DNA of 64,000 bases from Rhodococcus sp. OK302 (GTDB taxonomy: Bacteria > Actinomycetota > Actinomycetes > Mycobacteriales > Mycobacteriaceae). The position numbers and the translations under genes are program-made. The stretch lies in NCBI RefSeq assembly GCF_002245895.1, contig NZ_NPJZ01000001.1, positions 3,632,501 to 3,696,500 of the forward strand. The letters run 5' to 3'. The notes below the pieces were generated by a model. The model had not been told where the DNA came from. It searched no databases and saw nothing but the letters and a program-made list of their open reading frames with translations. This document shows positions 16,753 through 24,810 of the stretch, one piece after another (position 1 is the first letter of the stretch; every line of letters starts with the position of its first letter).

Positions 16753-17771
16753 CTTTCTCTGCACTCACAATTTTTGTCCTCGGACTCGTTGCCTCCATTG
16801 TTCTGGTCATCGGGCTGTGGGCCTACGGGACGGCTAACCGGCTGGACCGACTGCACGTTCGCTCGGACCAGTCGTGGCTGGCGCTCGACGCGGCATTGTC
16901 GCGGCGTGCCGCCGTGGTTCGTGCCGCAGCTGTCGACATGAGCGCTGATGACGCCCGAAGGTTCGTGACCTTGGCTGATGCCGCCGAGCGGGCTGATCGA
17001 CCTGACCGAGAGTTGGCCGAGAACAAGCTCTCCAACGCTCTGGCTGCCTATGGAACTACGTCTCTGCGGCCCCAGCTTGTTGCTGAGTTGGCCGACGCCG
17101 AGGCTCGGGTACTGATTGCACGTCGATTCCACAACGATGCCGTCCGCGATACTCTCGCGCTTCGAACCCGCAGGCTCGTCCGCTGGCTCCACCTTGGTGG
17201 AACAGCACCGCTGCCACAGTATTTCGAGATCTCCGAGCGGACGACGGCGGCTGCGGTGCCTGAGGGAATTACCGTCGACACGTCACGAACGTCGGCGCGC
17301 GTCGTTCTGCTCGACGAGCAGGATCGGGTGCTGCTGCTTCGCGGACACGATCCGCAGATCCCGAACTCGCATTTCTGGTTCACAGTCGGCGGGGGATTGG
17401 AGCGTGGTGAGCACCTCCGCGCGGCCGCAGTTCGTGAGATCGCCGAGGAAACCGGATTGGTTGTGACGGGGGAGGACCTCCGGGGTCCACTGTGGCGCCG
17501 TGTTGCGATCTTCCCGTTCGACGGGGAGCTGATCCGGAGCGAAGAACTCTTCTTCACCACGCGCACACACGGTTTCACACCCGTATTCAAGGGCCACACC
17601 GAGTTGGAGCAGCGAGCAATTTCCGGCTTCCGTTGGTGCAGCGCCGATGACATCCGGGAACTTTCCAAATCCGGGGAACCTGTTTACCCGCTTGACCTGG
17701 CAAATCTGCTTGCAGAAGCTGCGACTATTGCAGACGGAACCGAAGACCCGGCCGTACGTTCTATTCGTTGA
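16749..17771 (+). CDS. Membrane-anchored Nudix hydrolase
   Basis: The 340-residue protein starts with one transmembrane helix (about residues 3-24), then a roughly 150-residue helical region of unknown role, and a C-terminal Nudix domain. The Nudix box runs as Gly-Gly-Gly-Leu-Glu-Arg-Gly-Glu, then Arg-Glu-Ile-Ala-Glu-Glu-Thr-Gly-Leu near residues 216-238, so the catalytic glutamates are intact. It resembles Rv2609c, which sits at the same place after pimA. The substrate is unknown; a nucleotide sugar or nucleoside diphosphate derivative is plausible from context. Confidence 0.85.
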   Translation: MTFSALTIFVLGLVASIVLVIGLWAYGTANRLDRLHVRSDQSWLALDAALSRRAAVVRAAAVDMSADDARRFVTLADAAERADRPDRELAENKLSNALAAYGTTSLRPQLVAELADAEARVLIARRFHNDAVRDTLALRTRRLVRWLHLGGTAPLPQYFEISERTTAAAVPEGITVDTSRTSARVVLLDEQDRVLLLRGHDPQIPNSHFWFTVGGGLERGEHLRAAAVREIAEETGLVVTGEDLRGPLWRRVAIFPFDGELIRSEELFFTTRTHGFTPVFKGHTELEQRAISGFRWCSADDIRELSKSGEPVYPLDLANLLAEAATIADGTEDPAVRSIR

Positions 17772-17786
17772 TCTCACCGCTCCGGC

Positions 17787-17827
17787 GATTTAAGGCCAGC
17801 AAAGCGAAATTGGCTACGGATTTAAGG
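17787..17827 (+). promoter_or_regulatory. Direct repeat upstream of pdxS
   Basis: GATTTAAGG occurs at 17787-17795 and again at 17819-17827, a start-to-start distance of 32 bases (three helical turns), within the 115 bases before pdxS. Such phasing fits a dimeric regulator, perhaps of the PdxR/MocR type that controls vitamin B6 genes in other Actinobacteria; no pdxR gene is in the window. Confidence 0.3.
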
Positions 17828-17886
17828 TCCGGTTCGTTCTAGAGTTTTGGCGTTCGATCATCACGCCACTACTGCAGGAGTTTGCT

Positions 17887-18795
17887 GTGAGCACCCCCAG
17901 TTCTGCCCCCGTAACTGCCGTCGGCACTGCGCGCGTCAAGCGCGGCATGGCTGAAATGCTCAAGGGCGGTGTGATCATGGACGTGGTCACCGCTGAGCAG
18001 GCCAAGATCGCCGAAGACGCCGGCGCCGTTGCCGTCATGGCACTCGAGCGGGTCCCCGCAGACATCCGTGCTCAGGGCGGCGTCTCGCGCATGAGTGACC
18101 CCGACATGATCGACAGCATCATTGCCACCGTCAGTATCCCGGTCATGGCCAAGGCACGTATCGGTCACTTCGTCGAAGCGCAGATCCTGCAGAGCCTCGG
18201 CGTCGACTACATCGACGAGTCCGAGGTTCTCACCCCGGCCGACTATGCCAACCACATCGACAAGTGGAAGTTCACCGCTCCCTTCGTTTGTGGCGCCACC
18301 AACTTGGGTGAAGCACTGCGTCGTATCAACGAAGGCGCGGCCATGATCCGCTCCAAGGGTGAGGCCGGCACCGGCGACGTCTCCAACGCCACCACTCACA
18401 TGCGGACCATCCGCGGCGAGATCCGTCGTCTCACCTCGATGAGCGAAGACGAACTGTACGTTGCGGCAAAGGAACTGCAGGCTCCGTACGAGTTGGTCGT
18501 CGAGGTTGCCAAGGCCGGAAAGCTCCCCGTCACCATGTTCACCGCCGGTGGCATCGCCACCCCCGCCGACGCTGCGATGATGATGCAGCTCGGCGCCGAA
18601 GGCGTTTTCGTCGGCTCGGGAATCTTCAAGTCGGGTAACCCGCAGCAGCGCGCCGAGGCAATCGTCAAGGCCACCACCTTCTTCGACGACCCGGACGTGC
18701 TTGCCAAGGTTTCCCGCGGACTGGGCGAAGCCATGGTCGGCATCAACGTCGACGAGCTGCCGGTTGGTCACCGTCTCGCTGAGCGCGGCTGGTGA
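17887..18795 (+). CDS. pdxS: Pyridoxal 5'-phosphate synthase subunit PdxS
   Basis: This 302-residue TIM-barrel synthase makes PLP from ribose 5-phosphate, glyceraldehyde 3-phosphate and ammonia supplied by PdxT. The family landmarks are [36 protein letters not shown], the active-site lysine in Val-Met-Ala-Lys-Ala-Arg-Ile-Gly-His, and the second lysine in Arg-Ser-Lys-Gly-Glu-Ala-Gly-Thr-Gly. The start is a GTG behind GCAGGAG. Its glutaminase partner pdxT lies 28 kb downstream rather than next to it. Confidence 0.97.
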   Translation: MSTPSSAPVTAVGTARVKRGMAEMLKGGVIMDVVTAEQAKIAEDAGAVAVMALERVPADIRAQGGVSRMSDPDMIDSIIATVSIPVMAKARIGHFVEAQILQSLGVDYIDESEVLTPADYANHIDKWKFTAPFVCGATNLGEALRRINEGAAMIRSKGEAGTGDVSNATTHMRTIRGEIRRLTSMSEDELYVAAKELQAPYELVVEVAKAGKLPVTMFTAGGIATPADAAMMMQLGAEGVFVGSGIFKSGNPQQRAEAIVKATTFFDDPDVLAKVSRGLGEAMVGINVDELPVGHRLAERGW

Positions 18796-18821
18796 TTTTC
18801 CCGAGGCGGTAATCTGTCTCG

Positions 18822-19484
18822 GTGCCTGATCGTCAATCCCTAGCTGCTCTACTTCCGTTGGGGTTGGCGATGGCATTGGTCGGTGCGTCGTTCGGAGCGG
18901 TTGCGGTCGCGGCGGGGGTGTCGCTGCCGCAGGTTCTCGCTCTCTCCGTTGTCGTGTACGCGGGCGGAGCTCAGTTTCTGGTAGTGGCGGCGGTGGTTGC
19001 AGGGGCAGCCCCCGCCGCCGTTGTCTTCGGTGGGCTACTTCTCAATGCCCGCCACCTGCCGTACGGTCTGGTGCTCGCCGACGTTCTGCGAGGCAGCTGG
19101 CCCTCACGTATTTTCGGCGCACACCTGATGACCGATGAGGCCACCGCCTTCACCACAGCAGAACTTGCGTCCCATGGTGACGTTGCCCGCGCCCGAAAGA
19201 CGTTCTTCGCGGCCGGGATAACGCTGTTCCTGGCCTGGAATGTCGGCACCGCGATAGGTGCAGTGGGAGGGAATTTTCTCGGTGATCCCAACGCGCTCGG
19301 TATCGACGCGGCCTTTCCCGCAGCACTCCTCGCACTCACAGCAGGGGCGTGGCGCACTCGGGTGGATCGCCGTGTTGCGTTGCTGGGGGCAGCCGTCGCG
19401 GTGGTAGCCACGCCCGTACTGCCGGCCGGACTCGGCGTCATCGCCGGATTGCTGGGCCTGATCGCAGCGGGACGTGGCCGGTGA
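18822..19484 (+). CDS. azlC: Branched-chain amino acid exporter large subunit AzlC-like
   Basis: The 220-residue membrane protein has the AzlC family pattern: N-terminal GLAMALVGASFGAVAVAAG, then SVVVYAGGAQFLVVA, NARHLPYGLVLAD near residue 78, and a DEATAF motif. AzlC works with the small AzlD subunit to export branched-chain or other amino acids. The GTG start lies 26 bases after pdxS, so it may be read through from that gene. It overlaps azlD by four bases. Confidence 0.88.
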   Translation: MPDRQSLAALLPLGLAMALVGASFGAVAVAAGVSLPQVLALSVVVYAGGAQFLVVAAVVAGAAPAAVVFGGLLLNARHLPYGLVLADVLRGSWPSRIFGAHLMTDEATAFTTAELASHGDVARARKTFFAAGITLFLAWNVGTAIGAVGGNFLGDPNALGIDAAFPAALLALTAGAWRTRVDRRVALLGAAVAVVATPVLPAGLGVIAGLLGLIAAGRGR

Positions 19485-19789
19485 GTTGGTGGATTATCGG
19501 TCTGATTGCTTTGGGCACGTTCGGTTTTCGCGTCGCCGGTCCGTTGTTGCGTGAGCGGATACATCTCAGTCCACGGTCGGTGCGAATGCTCGGGTTGGGT
19601 GCTACTGCGCTACTGGTCTCGTTGGCCGCAACTCAAACGGTGTACTCGGGCGAGGGCTTTGCCGGGTGGGCGCGGGTTCTCGGCGTAGCGGTGGCCGGTG
19701 TATTGATCTGGCGCCGTGCGCCTTTCGTGGTAGTTGTCGTGGGTGCGGCAGCACTGACGGCCTTGCTACGTCTGGCGGGAATCGTCTGA
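19481..19789 (+). CDS. azlD: AzlD-like small transporter subunit
   Basis: The GTG at 19481 overlaps the azlC stop (GTGA) and gives a 102-residue protein with three or four hydrophobic helices and the AzlD-style N-terminal segment Gly-Thr-Phe-Gly-Phe-Arg-Val-Ala-Gly-Pro. A longer open frame to 19349 has no family support. It completes the AzlCD exporter. Confidence 0.85.
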   Translation: MSWWIIGLIALGTFGFRVAGPLLRERIHLSPRSVRMLGLGATALLVSLAATQTVYSGEGFAGWARVLGVAVAGVLIWRRAPFVVVVVGAAALTALLRLAGIV

Positions 19790-19809
19790 AGTCGAGGGTG
19801 TTCGCTACG

Positions 19810-20289
19810 TTAGCGTTCGAGTGCAGCCAGCACTTCGGGATTCGAGCATCCTTTCGCGAATCCGCTGATACGCCTTTCGATATCGCGGCCGAGAATGTGC
19901 ACTCCAATCCGTTCGGCGATGGGAGCGAGCCACGCCGGTCGGCAGGTGAAGCTGTAACGCCAGGTCGCCACAGTCCTGTTGTTGTCGCCGTCCACCGGTA
20001 CGAAGCGCCATCCGGCAGCTAGATTCTCGAGAAACCACGGTCCTTCGATCATCTTCATCCCGACATTGGTGGGGGGATTGTAAGAGACGTATTGGCTGAT
20101 CATTTTCAGATGCCAATGGTGGTGGGTGAGGGTCCGAACGCCACGTGCGGGTTCGTCGGCTCCGTCCAGAAACTTCTGCGATGCGATGAACGGATCCCAC
20201 AGTAATCGAGTCGTGCCTGTGGTTTGAGAAACAGCAAAGGCGATGTGGGTGCTAACCGGGATCTCGACACTCGACTCGATGACTGGCAT
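19810..20289 (-). CDS. SRPBCC (polyketide cyclase/dehydrase-like) protein
   Basis: The 159-residue cytosolic protein has the START/SRPBCC pattern: an N-terminal strand Ser-Ser-Val-Glu-Ile-Pro-Val-Ser-Thr, a Trp-Asp-Pro-Phe segment near residue 33, a central beta region, and a long amphipathic C-terminal helix. Such proteins bind hydrophobic ligands. Nothing shows the ligand. It is convergent with azlD and divergent from the methyltransferase gene across about 38 bases. Confidence 0.75.
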   Translation of the reverse strand: MPVIESSVEIPVSTHIAFAVSQTTGTTRLLWDPFIASQKFLDGADEPARGVRTLTHHHWHLKMISQYVSYNPPTNVGMKMIEGPWFLENLAAGWRFVPVDGDNNRTVATWRYSFTCRPAWLAPIAERIGVHILGRDIERRISGFAKGCSNPEVLAALER

Positions 20290-20327
20290 GAACTCATGCT
20301 GTCACGAACGGGGCTAGTCTCACGACT

Positions 20328-21029
20328 GTGAGTGCTCGAGAGAAACCTATGATCAAGTCCGGAATCGGCGACGTGCTTGTCACCTCCAGATCCTTCGTCG
20401 AATATGTTGCGATGTTCTCCATCACCGATGCCGATCTTGCGGGAACAATTCTGGATTGCCCGGCGGGCGCCGCGTCGTTCAGTGCCGTTGCCAGAGAGCG
20501 TGGAACTGCCGTGACGGCCTGCGATGTGGCATATGGCGATATGGCCCGAACCGTGGCGAATGCGGGAGCCGAGGCTATTCGTGGGAACGAGTACGTCGAA
20601 GCGAATCCCGAACAATTCTCTGGCGAATTCTTCACCGATGCCAATCATCATTTGAGTCATCGTCTGCAGGCGTCTGAGGACTTCGCCAGGGATGTTGCGG
20701 AGAATCCTGACTCGTATGTCGTTGCAGCACTTCCCGATCTGCCGTTCGATAACCGTTCTTTCGATCTCGTCCTGTCGTCGCATCTCCTGTTTACCTACGG
20801 CGATCGGTTCGATCAAGGGACTCACCTGCAGTTCCTTCGTGAGCTGCTCCGAGTGGCGCGGAAAGAGTTGCGGATATTTCCCTTGGTCTCTCATGTGACC
20901 CACCAGCGGTATGAGCATCTTGATGCGCTCCGGAAGGTGCTGCGTGCCGACGTAGTCGAAACCGAGATCGTGGCGGTGGATTACGACTTCGAGATCGATG
21001 CTCAGGAGATGCTCGTCTGCATCCGGTGA
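20328..21029 (+). CDS. Class I SAM-dependent methyltransferase
   Basis: The 233-residue protein has a Rossmann-type motif I as Ile-Leu-Asp-Cys-Pro-Ala-Gly-Ala-Ala-Ser-Phe near residues 43-53, an acidic motif II (Val-Thr-Ala-Cys-Asp), and a motif IV-like Phe-Asp-Leu-Val-Leu-Ser-Ser-His-Leu-Leu-Phe near 145-155 with a late FLRELLRVAR helix. The substrate is not evident. It stands alone between the SRPBCC gene and the BlaI-like regulator. Confidence 0.75.
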   Translation: MSAREKPMIKSGIGDVLVTSRSFVEYVAMFSITDADLAGTILDCPAGAASFSAVARERGTAVTACDVAYGDMARTVANAGAEAIRGNEYVEANPEQFSGEFFTDANHHLSHRLQASEDFARDVAENPDSYVVAALPDLPFDNRSFDLVLSSHLLFTYGDRFDQGTHLQFLRELLRVARKELRIFPLVSHVTHQRYEHLDALRKVLRADVVETEIVAVDYDFEIDAQEMLVCIR

Positions 21030-21164
21030 AAAACGTTATCTCGGCTCTGCCGAGTGGTGTGTCCTGTCGAGAAGGCGCCGGCTAGGGGGTGGCCGATCGG
21101 GTTGTGCGACTGGCGGCTGATCAATTCCCGCTAGCATTGCTCCGATAGGGAACTCGAGACGGAA

Positions 21165-21539
21165 ATGGTGTCAGCTGTGATCGGATTGGGTGAACTCGAG
21201 GCAGCAGTCATGGAGGTGTTGTGGGGAGCGGACTCGGCACTACGAGTCCGAGACGTGATGGACCGACTCACGCCTCCTCGTCCACTCGCGTACACCACCG
21301 TGATGACGGTTCTGGATAACTTGCACTCCAAGCACATGGTGACCCGTGAGCGGAACGGACGTGCGTACCGCTACCGCGCCAGTAGGTCACGGGAGGAGCA
21401 GGCTGTCGAACTGCTCCGCGAAGTGCTCCGCTCCAGCGGGAATGCTGAACAGGTCATGCTGCATTTCGCCAGCTCGGCGAGCGACGAAGAATCCAAGATT
21501 CTTCGCCGCGCGGCACGTAGAACGTCGAAGCACAAATGA
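21165..21539 (+). CDS. BlaI/MecI/CopY-family repressor
   Basis: This 124-residue winged-helix protein has the family opening Gly-Leu-Gly-Glu-Leu-Glu-Ala-Ala-Val-Met-Glu-Val-Leu-Trp and the wing region AYTTVMTVLDNLHSKHMVTRERNGRAYRYRA. These repressors dimerise through the C-terminal helices and are removed by proteolysis triggered by a partner metalloprotease. The partner M56 gene overlaps by four bases (ATGA). Palindromes of the BlaI type lie 1.5 kb downstream in the promoter of the DsbA/CcdA genes, making these a probable target. Confidence 0.9.
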   Translation: MVSAVIGLGELEAAVMEVLWGADSALRVRDVMDRLTPPRPLAYTTVMTVLDNLHSKHMVTRERNGRAYRYRASRSREEQAVELLREVLRSSGNAEQVMLHFASSASDEESKILRRAARRTSKHK

Positions 21540-22495
21540 TTCTCGCTGCAAGCCTGTGCGCGGCCGCGCTCGTCATCGGCGTGACGGCACCGCACTATCT
21601 CCGACCTTTGCTGTCACCCACCCGCAACCCGAGCCTCGCGCTTTCGGCTTGGACGATTTCACTGGTTCTTTTTGTACTTACTCTGGTAGCGACCCCGGTC
21701 GCGCTGGTAACTCGGCCGGGGCAGTACATGCCGCGCCTGCGATCACTTGTCCTGACCTGTGCCGAGTCGCTGCAGAACGATGATCAACTAGCGTGGGTGC
21801 CCTTCGCTCAACTGGTCCTCGTCTCAGCGGCAATCGCGCTTGTACTTCGGATCGGATTCGTTGGGTTCACGTTGATCGCACGCCACCGACAGCACACTGC
21901 TCAGCACCTGGCGATGCTGAAATTGGTGTGCCATAAGACGTCTCGCGATGGTGTATCGGAGACGCTGTGGCTGAAGAGCGACCGTCCGGCGGCATACAGT
22001 ATCGCAGCCGGTCGTGGCGTCGTCGTTGCGACCGACGGGTTGTCTGCTCTTACGGCGCAACAGCAGCGGGCAGTACTTGGGCATGAGCGTGCGCATTTGC
22101 GTGGCAGGCACCATCAGTTGGTGTTGTTTGCCGAAATTCTCAGTGCAGCACTACCGTTCGTTCCGTTGTGCCGCCAAGCGCCGGATTGGCTTCGTGTTCT
22201 TACAGAACTGGCGGCAGATCGTCATGCCGCTCGCGAATTCGGGACCGATGCAGTTCGATCCGCGCTGGTGCGGTCCTCCGGCCGACGCGTCGATAGTCGG
22301 AATGATCCGCTGGGCACAACATTCCGGTCGCCGACGGCAGTATCGGATCGGATTCATTGGCTCGACGCGATGCCGGAGCGAGGACAGGTTTCGTCTGCCG
22401 TCGACTATTCGGTGGGCGCACTGTTGTCGGCAGTGCCGTTGTTCCTTGTCATCGCAGCGGGTTTCGGCTCGGTCGCTATTTTCTGTCTTACCTGA
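21536..22495 (+). CDS. M56-family (BlaR1-like) membrane metallopeptidase
   Basis: The 319-residue membrane protein has about four helices and a zincin motif His-Glu-Arg-Ala-His near residue 182 in the context Leu-Gly-His-Glu-Arg-Ala-His-Leu-Arg-Gly. A downstream ELAADRHAAREFG segment supplies the third zinc ligand. It lacks the extracellular penicillin-binding sensor domain of true BlaR1, as is usual in Actinobacteria. It probably inactivates the BlaI-like repressor encoded just before it in response to an unknown envelope signal. It converges on, and overlaps by eight bases, the next minus-strand gene. Confidence 0.85.
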   Translation: MILAASLCAAALVIGVTAPHYLRPLLSPTRNPSLALSAWTISLVLFVLTLVATPVALVTRPGQYMPRLRSLVLTCAESLQNDDQLAWVPFAQLVLVSAAIALVLRIGFVGFTLIARHRQHTAQHLAMLKLVCHKTSRDGVSETLWLKSDRPAAYSIAAGRGVVVATDGLSALTAQQQRAVLGHERAHLRGRHHQLVLFAEILSAALPFVPLCRQAPDWLRVLTELAADRHAAREFGTDAVRSALVRSSGRRVDSRNDPLGTTFRSPTAVSDRIHWLDAMPERGQVSSAVDYSVGALLSAVPLFLVIAAGFGSVAIFCLT

Positions 22496-22976
22496 CGGCG
22501 GCCAGGTCGGTTGTGCAGGCGCCGTCAGAGCAATCACGTCGGCGCCACCGATAGGTTACGGCCATGGTGAGTAGGGCAAGTGAAACCACTGCGAGTATCG
22601 GCTGAATCGGCGCCCAGATCCCGAGTGCCCCCGAAACTCCGAGCGCAGCGACGACGAGTTTGTTGCAGACCGGGCAGCCGACTGCGAACACGGCGAGCGC
22701 AACCCCGGCGTACGCCTTGGTTGGGCGTTCATCACTGCGCGGTGGCGCTTGGATTCCGAACCAGGCAGCGGTAAGTAGCACCGTCGCACCGAAGACGGGG
22801 TACTCCCACCAGCGAACAGGGACCTCCCGGCTGAACAGGGCGGTATCGACGATATCAGTGGGAACTCCGACGATCAGTGCCGTTACTGCTCCCGATACAA
22901 CGGCGCGCAGCCAGTGGGGTCGGGTACGAAATTTTCGCTCGGTAACGGCGTTCTGCGGGGAATCTGGGGCGGGCAT
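22488..22976 (-). CDS. Unknown membrane protein with a Cys-Pro-Val-Cys motif
   Basis: The ATG at 22976 has GGAGAGG upstream and gives a 162-residue protein with four hydrophobic segments. Between the second and third is Val-Gly-Cys-Pro-Val-Cys-Asn-Lys-Leu-Val, a CxxC pair at the membrane face, and the tail holds two more Cys (Arg-Arg-Arg-Asp-Cys-Ser-Asp-Gly-Ala-Cys). I cannot assign it to a named family. The CxxC motif, and divergence from dsbA across BlaI-like palindromes, suggest a role in thiol redox or metal handling. Confidence 0.6.
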   Translation of the reverse strand: MPAPDSPQNAVTERKFRTRPHWLRAVVSGAVTALIVGVPTDIVDTALFSREVPVRWWEYPVFGATVLLTAAWFGIQAPPRSDERPTKAYAGVALAVFAVGCPVCNKLVVAALGVSGALGIWAPIQPILAVVSLALLTMAVTYRWRRRDCSDGACTTDLAAVR

Positions 22977-23010
22977 GGAGTCCTCTCCGGATGTGGATGG
23001 CGCAGTCGCC

Positions 23011-23056
23011 AACTACTAAGTAGCTTAGTAGTTGTACTACTATCCTTGATAGTAGT
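23011..23056. promoter_or_regulatory. Array of overlapping BlaI-type palindromes
   Basis: Three interleaved perfect inverted repeats lie between the divergent membrane-protein and dsbA genes: AACTACTAAG-TAG-CTTAGTAGTT (23011-23033), TAGTAGT-TGT-ACTACTA (23026-23042) and ACTACTATC-CTT-GATAGTAGT (23036-23056). The TACTA/TAGTA half-sites match the general pattern of BlaI/MecI/CopY operators. The likely ligand is the BlaI-like protein encoded at 21165. No such repeat is seen in front of that regulator itself. Confidence 0.65.
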
Positions 23057-23095
23057 TAAGCGTGCGTACGAACCAGTCGGGTCGAGAGGTCATCA

Positions 23096-23806
23096 GTGGG
23101 AGCAACACGCAAAAAGCCTGGAATCCGTCGAGAATTCTGGTTGATCGGAATCCTGGCGGTGGTGGCTGTCGTGCTCGGCACGGTCCTCGTGATCGGCAAC
23201 AACGGTGAAGAAAAATCAGGCGCATTAACGCCGCCGGTTGTGGCCATGGTGGGTCCCGCCGGGGATCACTCACGACGTATCAGCGGTGACCCTCTGGCAA
23301 TCGGCTCCGTGGATGCCCCGGTGGTACTGGTGGAGTATTCCGACTATCGATGCCCGTTCTGCGCGAAGTTCAGTCGTGACACTGAGCCTGCGTTGATCGA
23401 GAAGTACGTCAACGATGGCGTATTGCGAATGGAATGGCGCGATCTGCCGATCTTCGGTGAACAATCAACTGCCGCAGCGCGGGCCGGTCGCGCCGCAGCC
23501 GCCCAGGGCAAGTTCTGGGAGTACAACTCGGCCCTGTATTCGCAGGCTCCCGACCGAGGGCACCCCGACCTCACCGCGGCAACACTCAATGACATTGCCG
23601 CAAAGGCCGGTGTGCCCGATCTCCAGCGATTCGAAGCTGATGCCGCAAGTTCGAAATTTGACGAATCAATTTCGCGAGACATGTACGAAGCCAGGATGAT
23701 CGGCATTTCGAGCACTCCGTCGTTTATCGTCAACGGCACTCCCGTCCTCGGAGCGCAGCCTCTGACGACCTTCGAACAGGTAATTGATCGGGCTGCGGGA
23801 CTCTAG
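23096..23806 (+). CDS. Membrane-anchored DsbA-like thiol oxidoreductase
   Basis: The 236-residue protein has an N-terminal transmembrane anchor (about residues 13-33) and an extracytoplasmic thioredoxin-fold domain with the redox motif Cys-Pro-Phe-Cys at residues 86-89. The conserved cis-Pro segment is Ile-Ser-Ser-Thr-Pro-Ser-Phe near residue 206. It forms or isomerises disulfides in exported proteins. The start is a GTG behind GAGAGG. The CcdA-type gene follows after six bases, so the two should work as a redox pair. Confidence 0.9.
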   Translation: MGATRKKPGIRREFWLIGILAVVAVVLGTVLVIGNNGEEKSGALTPPVVAMVGPAGDHSRRISGDPLAIGSVDAPVVLVEYSDYRCPFCAKFSRDTEPALIEKYVNDGVLRMEWRDLPIFGEQSTAAARAGRAAAAQGKFWEYNSALYSQAPDRGHPDLTAATLNDIAAKAGVPDLQRFEADAASSKFDESISRDMYEARMIGISSTPSFIVNGTPVLGAQPLTTFEQVIDRAAGL

Positions 23807-23812
23807 CGGCGA

Positions 23813-24685
23813 ATGACGAATATCGGATTGGTCGGAGCCTTCTTCGGCGGCTTGCTTTCGCTGGTCAGTCCCTGCTCGGCGCTGTTGCTGCCGTCTTTTT
23901 TTGCCTACGCGTTCGACGGGATCGGACGCCTCGCGATGAGGACCGCTCTCTTCTACGTCGGTCTGGCCACCGTCCTGATGCCGCTCGGTGCGGGACTCGG
24001 CATGATGGGGTCCGCCCTGGTCGAGCACCGCACGCTCATAACCCTGATCAGCGGCGTCGTTTTGATCGTCCTCGGTGTTCTGGCGGTTCTGGGAAAAGGC
24101 TTTGCCTTCGCGCCGGCCCAACGAGCGTCGCAATCGATCACGGTCTCGGGTTCAGTGTCGGTCTTTGCGCTCGGCGCGGTATACGGGTTTGCAGGATTCT
24201 GCTCAGGCCCGTTGCTTGGCAGTGTTCTCACTGTCGCAGTCTCCGGTGGATCGGCGGGGTATGGCGCGGTTCTGATGGCGTTGTACGCCTTGGGAATGGC
24301 GATGCCGTTGTTCCTGCTTGCCCTGGTCTGGGACCGATTTGACCTCGGTCGGCGAAGCTGGCTTCGAGGGCGAGCGATAAAACTCGGTCCGCTGACCACA
24401 CATACAACATCTCTGATCTCGGGCTTGCTGTTCATTACTATCGGAATGCTGTTTCTGCTCACAGACGGAACCGCGAATCTCGGTGCAGTGATGGGTGTCG
24501 ACGACCAGTTTTCGCTGCAGGTTGCCGCCGGCAATGTGGCAGAGAAATTTTCCGATCTCGGTGTTCTGCTGGCGGTCGTGCTGGTAGCCCTCGTGGTGTT
24601 GACGGTTCGACTCTTCCGGAGAATGCGGGCTGAAGCGGCTGAATTGGCGGTTGATGCCGCCGCGTCAAACGAATCTGATGTGTAG
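23813..24685 (+). CDS. CcdA/DsbD-type transmembrane thiol transporter
   Basis: The 290-residue membrane protein has six or more helices. The two conserved membrane Cys occur as Val-Ser-Pro-Cys-Ser-Ala-Leu-Leu-Leu-Pro near residue 22 and Gly-Phe-Cys-Ser-Gly-Pro-Leu-Leu-Gly near 128, the usual CcdA pair. It passes electrons from cytosolic thioredoxin to exported thiol proteins such as cytochrome c maturation factors or, here, the DsbA-like protein. A soluble C-terminal tail of about 30 residues is acidic. Confidence 0.88.
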   Translation: MTNIGLVGAFFGGLLSLVSPCSALLLPSFFAYAFDGIGRLAMRTALFYVGLATVLMPLGAGLGMMGSALVEHRTLITLISGVVLIVLGVLAVLGKGFAFAPAQRASQSITVSGSVSVFALGAVYGFAGFCSGPLLGSVLTVAVSGGSAGYGAVLMALYALGMAMPLFLLALVWDRFDLGRRSWLRGRAIKLGPLTTHTTSLISGLLFITIGMLFLLTDGTANLGAVMGVDDQFSLQVAAGNVAEKFSDLGVLLAVVLVALVVLTVRLFRRMRAEAAELAVDAAASNESDV

Positions 24686-24810
24686 CTTCCAGTCCAGGGA
24701 ATTTGACCGAAAAAGCTAGCAGCCCTGGATGTTCCACCAATATTCGGACTTTTCCGACCGATTTGGCTGCAACTGTTGTCTCCGAACATAGTTTCGAATA
24801 CGGTGGGGGG

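Noticed and set aside
24703..24810. N-terminal extension of the DUF222-HNH protein from a TTG at 24703
   Set aside because: The added 36 residues do not look like family sequence, and a better start with a G-rich RBS lies at 24811.
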